From an uncultured Saprospiraceae bacterium (GTDB lineage: Bacteria; Bacteroidota; Bacteroidia; Chitinophagales; Saprospiraceae), in NCBI GenBank assembly GCA_937942465.1, contig CALDEO010000004.1, forward strand, positions 1-8,391: a stretch of DNA of 8,391 bases, read 5' to 3'. This document shows, one piece after another, positions 6,401-8,391 of the stretch. Under the pieces are notes generated by a model, which worked only from the letters and a program-made list of their open reading frames with translations, made no database searches and was not told the DNA's origin. The stretch's first letter is position 1. Each line of letters starts with the position of its first letter. The translations under genes were made by a program, and so were the position numbers.

Positions 6401-6836
6401 CTATTGAATAAGCTGAAGTTACAGATAGCTCTGAGCCTACAGGGCTACATATCGGATAAGGAACGTTAGTCCAGTCTCCGTAAGTAGAGCTGTTGCATCC
6501 TGAAGATCCAAATAAGCAATTTAAATTTGTAGATCCATCTGCTTCGATATAAAATATCTCTACATCATTGGCACCACCAGGACCTCTCTCGTCATACAGT
6601 GCCTCTAGTTGCCCACCATTATGATACGACCAACACGGACCACACCATGTAGCAGAAAAATCAAGAACCACGTTCTTTCCTTCATCCAGGATGGAATATA
6701 GATTGTGGGTATTGCCATTAATATCTGTTAGTGTAAAATCTGGTGCAATCGAGCCGTCGGCAAGTTGACCATTTGAAATTGTACTGTAGCTAATGAAACC
6801 TGCCAGTAGTAGGAGTAGTTGGAGTTGTTTTCGCAT
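3468..6836 (-). CDS. Secreted thioredoxin-domain protein with SprB-like and Ig/PKD-like repeats and T9SS sorting domain
   Basis: This 1122-residue protein starts at the ATG at 6836, right before a classic Sec signal peptide (MRKQLQLLLLLAGFISYSTISNGQ, 1-24). The upstream TTG at 6869 would add 11 residues and lies inside an inverted repeat, so it is rejected. Residues about 25-180 form a TlpA/AhpC-like thioredoxin domain, with APDFTLTDINGN, the active site WCGPC (CGPC 65-68), further cysteines C107, C114 and C130, and the YYPT cis-proline (P149). Residues about 185-405 hold SprB-like units with YxWSDGS and the GxYxVTVTD pattern. Residues about 410-885 hold six Ig/PKD-like modules, and about 886-1035 two more SprB-like units (YTYLWSNGSTT). 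The end (about 1047-1122) is a type A T9SS sorting domain: ISIYPNPVQEVLNI, DISGKLI, LKSGIYFIQF, MVKL. Export by Sec, then T9SS release or surface anchoring, follows from the family. An adhesin with a surface redox head is inference; the substrate is unknown. Confidence 0.95.
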   Translation of the reverse strand: MRKQLQLLLLLAGFISYSTISNGQLADGSIAPDFTLTDINGNTHNLYSILDEGKNVVLDFSATWCGPCWSYHNGGQLEALYDERGPGGANDVEIFYIEADGSTNLNCLFGSSGCNSSTYGDWTNVPYPICSPVGSELSVTSAYSIGYYPTIYLINAIDKRVWETGQTSSSSFQNIIDNSFPMATTFEAEDQSCVDFGSIDLTTTSGSGFIGYQWSDGSTSEDLTNASGGQYSVTVTDGSGYFINVGPIFIDTEDYNPNMIITPNVDQAVSCAEGWDGIVSLSTTGGWSNDYTYEWSDGNNQATVLGLSSGFYEVTVTDILGCTNTAFFELEEPTPMTLSNDVVGTCEGTNNGSLGVNVNAGVFPYAYTIGASFVTTNTFENLSPGTYELTVYDGNSCSVEEVVVIPQLQAPNAEFSASADEINCDNPFITLEAFETGSTINHEWLLDGALVGTESILEATTAGDYMHRSTNTSSTCGAEAFISISSTGGIPIISTNSGQINCTTQAIELCATTDIDNDVSWLIDGQVVNSTCVTVSNAGDYTATALAPNGCESSTTSTVDMDVTSAMISNITAGTLDCDSGSATINAMVDDNADNIIWKDENGNVININNETSVEVFTAGTYTIEAINNGSGCSTTSQVVVVENTLIPMINAVDFEELTCDQATTSLTVDVDLPMGDYTLVWTDATGAVVGTTNTIEVSDAGVYAVAVQSTINSCIGNAEANVLLNTATVDYIDTALSPITCTNQVGSIALNIANDAAEYSVKWLDVDSEEVGTDSTLDTDIPGTYTAIVTLLATGCQQEIQQELIEIIDLPLAGIQQEVTAESLNLEAAQSNNSTYSWLVDGVEVSTDITLDIDLDETQLYVICLVVTNDCGSDEECTEYQHIAAMNAFVTKVDNLCNDAIDGSISIDVQGGLPQFTIEVTGPNGFSSDQSELTDLADGVYSYNVIDAVDTQITGTVVINSPDAIVATNQSENASSSSAMDGSIILDVSGGVEPYTYLWSNGSTTKDQEALIAEVYSCIITDANGCMIETGDIMVQFTSGVSTVFDLGISIYPNPVQEVLNINMSTTESFQMRITDISGKLIRTDNKLSTGRLDVSELKSGIYFIQFKNSDKSAVHRMVKL

Positions 6837-6854
6837 GTTAGATTGGTTTATACT

Positions 6855-6877
6855 CTGAAAAATTAACAATTTTTCAG
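6855..6877 (-). promoter_or_regulatory. Perfect inverted repeat in the leader of the T9SS cargo gene
   Basis: CTGAAAAATT (6855-6864) and AATTTTTCAG (6868-6877) form a perfect 10-bp palindrome around a 3-base centre, 18 bases upstream of the ATG at 6836. Without a following T-run on the minus strand it is not a standard ffh terminator. It could be an operator for a dimeric regulator or a 5' mRNA stem-loop. Two imperfect -7 elements on the minus strand, GATCTTTG (6892-6899) and TTAGTTTG (6884-6891), would place the hairpin close to the mRNA 5' end. Confidence 0.5.
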
Positions 6878-6945
6878 CAAAACCAAACTAACAAAGATCA
6901 CTTTTCTATTGAAATAGCACTTAAATGGCAAATAATCTACTGCTA

Positions 6946-8289
6946 CTACCTTCTTTTACCCATTCCAGGCATGCCTTGCATCATTTGCTCCATACCTTTA
7001 CCCTTACTCATCATATGCATCATTTTACGCATTTGATCGAATTGCTTGATAAACATATTTATCTCATGGATACTACGTCCACAACCATTGGCGATCCTTC
7101 TTTTTCTTGACATATTAAGAACTTCAGGGTTACCTCTTTCATGCGGAGTCATCGATTGAATAATACACTCTACTTTACTAAATGCTGAATCATCGATATC
7201 TAGATTCTTGGTAATTTTATTCATACCAGGAATCATATTCATAAGACTCTTCAGATCTCCCATCTTTCTTATCTGATTGAGTTGACCTAAGAAATCATCA
7301 AAATCGAATTTATTCTTCTTGATCTTTTTCTCAATCCTCTTTGCTTCTTTTTCGTCAAATTGATCCTGCGCCTTCTCTACGAATGATACGATATCACCCA
7401 TACCAAGTATACGCTGAGCCATTCTTTCTGGATAGAATACATCCAGTGTTTCTAACTTCTCACCTGTACTTACAAATTTGATCGGCTTACCTACCGTATA
7501 TTTTACTGTCAATGCAGCACCACCACGAGTATCACCATCAAGCTTAGTCAATACTACTCCATCATAATCGATCACCTCGTTAAATGCTTTGGCAGTATTC
7601 ACAGCATCTTGACCTGTCATTGCATCTACAACAAACAAAGTCTCTGTAGGTAAGACAGCAGCTTTAACACGGCCTATCTCGTCCATCATCTCTTCATCTA
7701 CAGCAAGACGACCTGCTGTATCGACGATGACTACATCATAACTGTTGGCTTTAGCAAACTCGATTGCACGTAATGCTATGTCAACAGGGTCTTTACTTTC
7801 TACATCTTTAAATATACCAGCTCCTGCTTGCTCAGCAATAACTGTTAACTGATCGATCGCTGCAGGACGATATACATCACATGCAGATACCAATACTCTT
7901 TTTGACTTTTTCTCTTTTAAATACAACGCAAGCTTACCCGTAAAAGTAGTCTTACCTGATCCTTGTAGACCGGCAATAAGTACAACACCAGGCTTACCCT
8001 TGACATTGATACCTACAGACTGACCACCCATAAGTGCAACCATCTCATCTTGCACGATCTTCACCATGAGCTCACCAGGCTTCACCGCATTCAATACGTT
8101 TTTGGCGCCTAGAGCTTCATCCTTTACTTTATCAGTAAATTCTTTAGCAATCTTATAGTTAACATCGGCTCCTACTAGTGCTCGTCGAATTTCCTTGATC
8201 GATTGAGCTATATTAAGTTCCGTTAATTTACCATCACCTTTAAGATTCTTAAAGGCTGATTCTAATTTCTCATTAAGACTGTCAAACAT
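6946..8289 (-). CDS. ffh: Signal recognition particle protein Ffh (SRP54 GTPase)
   Basis: The complete 447-residue protein starts MFDSLNEKLESAFKNLKGDG at ATG 8289. The NG domain has the helical N part (to about 90), the P-loop GLQGSGKTT (107-115), DVYRPAAIDQL (138-148), DTAGR (190-194), TKLDGDTRGGAAL (248-260), and the FVSTGEKLETLDVFYPERMAQRILGMGDI junction (272-300). The C-terminal M domain (about 326-447) is methionine-rich and carries the RNA-binding helix region SRKRRIANGCGRSIHEI, where Cys403 stands in place of the usual Ser of the GSG motif. A flexible Met/Gly tail ends GMGKRR. Ffh binds 4.5S/SRP RNA, captures hydrophobic signal sequences on ribosomes and, with FtsY, delivers them to SecYEG at the membrane. 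Length and motifs are normal. The gene is separated by 109 bases, without a canonical terminator, from the next minus-strand gene. The family assignment is certain. Confidence 0.98.
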   Translation of the reverse strand: MFDSLNEKLESAFKNLKGDGKLTELNIAQSIKEIRRALVGADVNYKIAKEFTDKVKDEALGAKNVLNAVKPGELMVKIVQDEMVALMGGQSVGINVKGKPGVVLIAGLQGSGKTTFTGKLALYLKEKKSKRVLVSACDVYRPAAIDQLTVIAEQAGAGIFKDVESKDPVDIALRAIEFAKANSYDVVIVDTAGRLAVDEEMMDEIGRVKAAVLPTETLFVVDAMTGQDAVNTAKAFNEVIDYDGVVLTKLDGDTRGGAALTVKYTVGKPIKFVSTGEKLETLDVFYPERMAQRILGMGDIVSFVEKAQDQFDEKEAKRIEKKIKKNKFDFDDFLGQLNQIRKMGDLKSLMNMIPGMNKITKNLDIDDSAFSKVECIIQSMTPHERGNPEVLNMSRKRRIANGCGRSIHEINMFIKQFDQMRKMMHMMSKGKGMEQMMQGMPGMGKRR

Positions 8290-8309
8290 ATTGTTACAAC
8301 TTTAGACCG

Positions 8310-8317
8310 CAAATATA
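8310..8317 (-). promoter_or_regulatory. Bacteroidota-type -7 promoter element of ffh
   Basis: The minus strand reads TATATTTG, an exact match to the TAnnTTTG -7 consensus of Bacteroidota housekeeping promoters. It lies 20 bases upstream of the ffh ATG, so the leader would be short (about 14 bases). No clear TTG-type -33 element is seen at the usual distance, which lowers confidence. The remaining bases to the window end (8318-8391) hold nothing I recognise. Confidence 0.55.
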
Positions 8318-8391
8318 ATGACTTCTAGCAGATAACCTGATTGTAAGGTTTAATAATACGAATTAATACAAATTCAGTTAATAAATACTCC

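Noticed and set aside
6834..6869. Longer N-terminus of the T9SS cargo from a TTG at 6869
   Set aside because: It would place 11 polar residues before an ideal signal peptide and start inside a perfect inverted repeat. The ATG at 6836 gives a standard signal peptide.
6925..7110. Short plus-strand open frame rich in His/Leu/Thr opposite the end of ffh
   Set aside because: It is antisense to the Met-rich M domain of ffh. Reverse-reading Met (ATG to CAT) codons explains the His richness.

Overview
The window looks like chromosomal DNA from a member of the Bacteroidota, most likely near Saprospiria or a similar gliding or marine group. The evidence is a secreted protein with SprB-type repeats and a type IX secretion (T9SS) C-terminal sorting domain, a typical Bacteroidota ECF sigma factor overlapping a membrane-anchored putative anti-sigma factor, an exact Bacteroidota -7 promoter element (TAnnTTTG) in front of ffh, and the absence of convincing Shine-Dalgarno sequences. 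The lineage below phylum is an inference.

Layout, left to right. The left edge holds the first 49 codons of a minus-strand, Tas-like aldo/keto reductase. Divergent from it, three plus-strand genes follow closely: a 267-residue, cysteine-free, highly charged helical (LEA/apolipoprotein-like) protein ending in an EF-hand-like loop; an ECF sigma factor; and a single-pass membrane protein that overlaps the sigma gene by 4 bases and is probably its anti-sigma factor. The sigma and anti-sigma genes both appear to start at TTG. About 950 bases without a convincing gene follow. They contain a 578-base stretch with several hairpins, a strong plus-strand terminator (3100-3136), and a strong minus-strand terminator (3399-3435).

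The right half is on the minus strand. The largest gene encodes a 1122-residue secreted protein: signal peptide, TlpA-like thioredoxin domain with CGPC, SprB-like repeats, a central array of Ig/PKD-like modules spaced about 76-82 residues apart, two more SprB-like repeats and a T9SS sorting domain. Upstream lies a complete ffh (signal recognition particle GTPase) with an exact -7 promoter element.

How the genes fit together: the sigma/anti-sigma pair is a regulatory switch with no target visible here. The helical protein just upstream may be cotranscribed with it and could be stress-related, which is inferred only from composition and spacing. Ffh feeds the Sec system, which would also export the large T9SS cargo to the periplasm, but their adjacency may be coincidental. 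I see no mobile element, CRISPR array, tRNA or rRNA. The parts least explained by known families are the helical protein, the extracytoplasmic part of the anti-sigma candidate, and the non-coding stretch before the plus-strand terminator.
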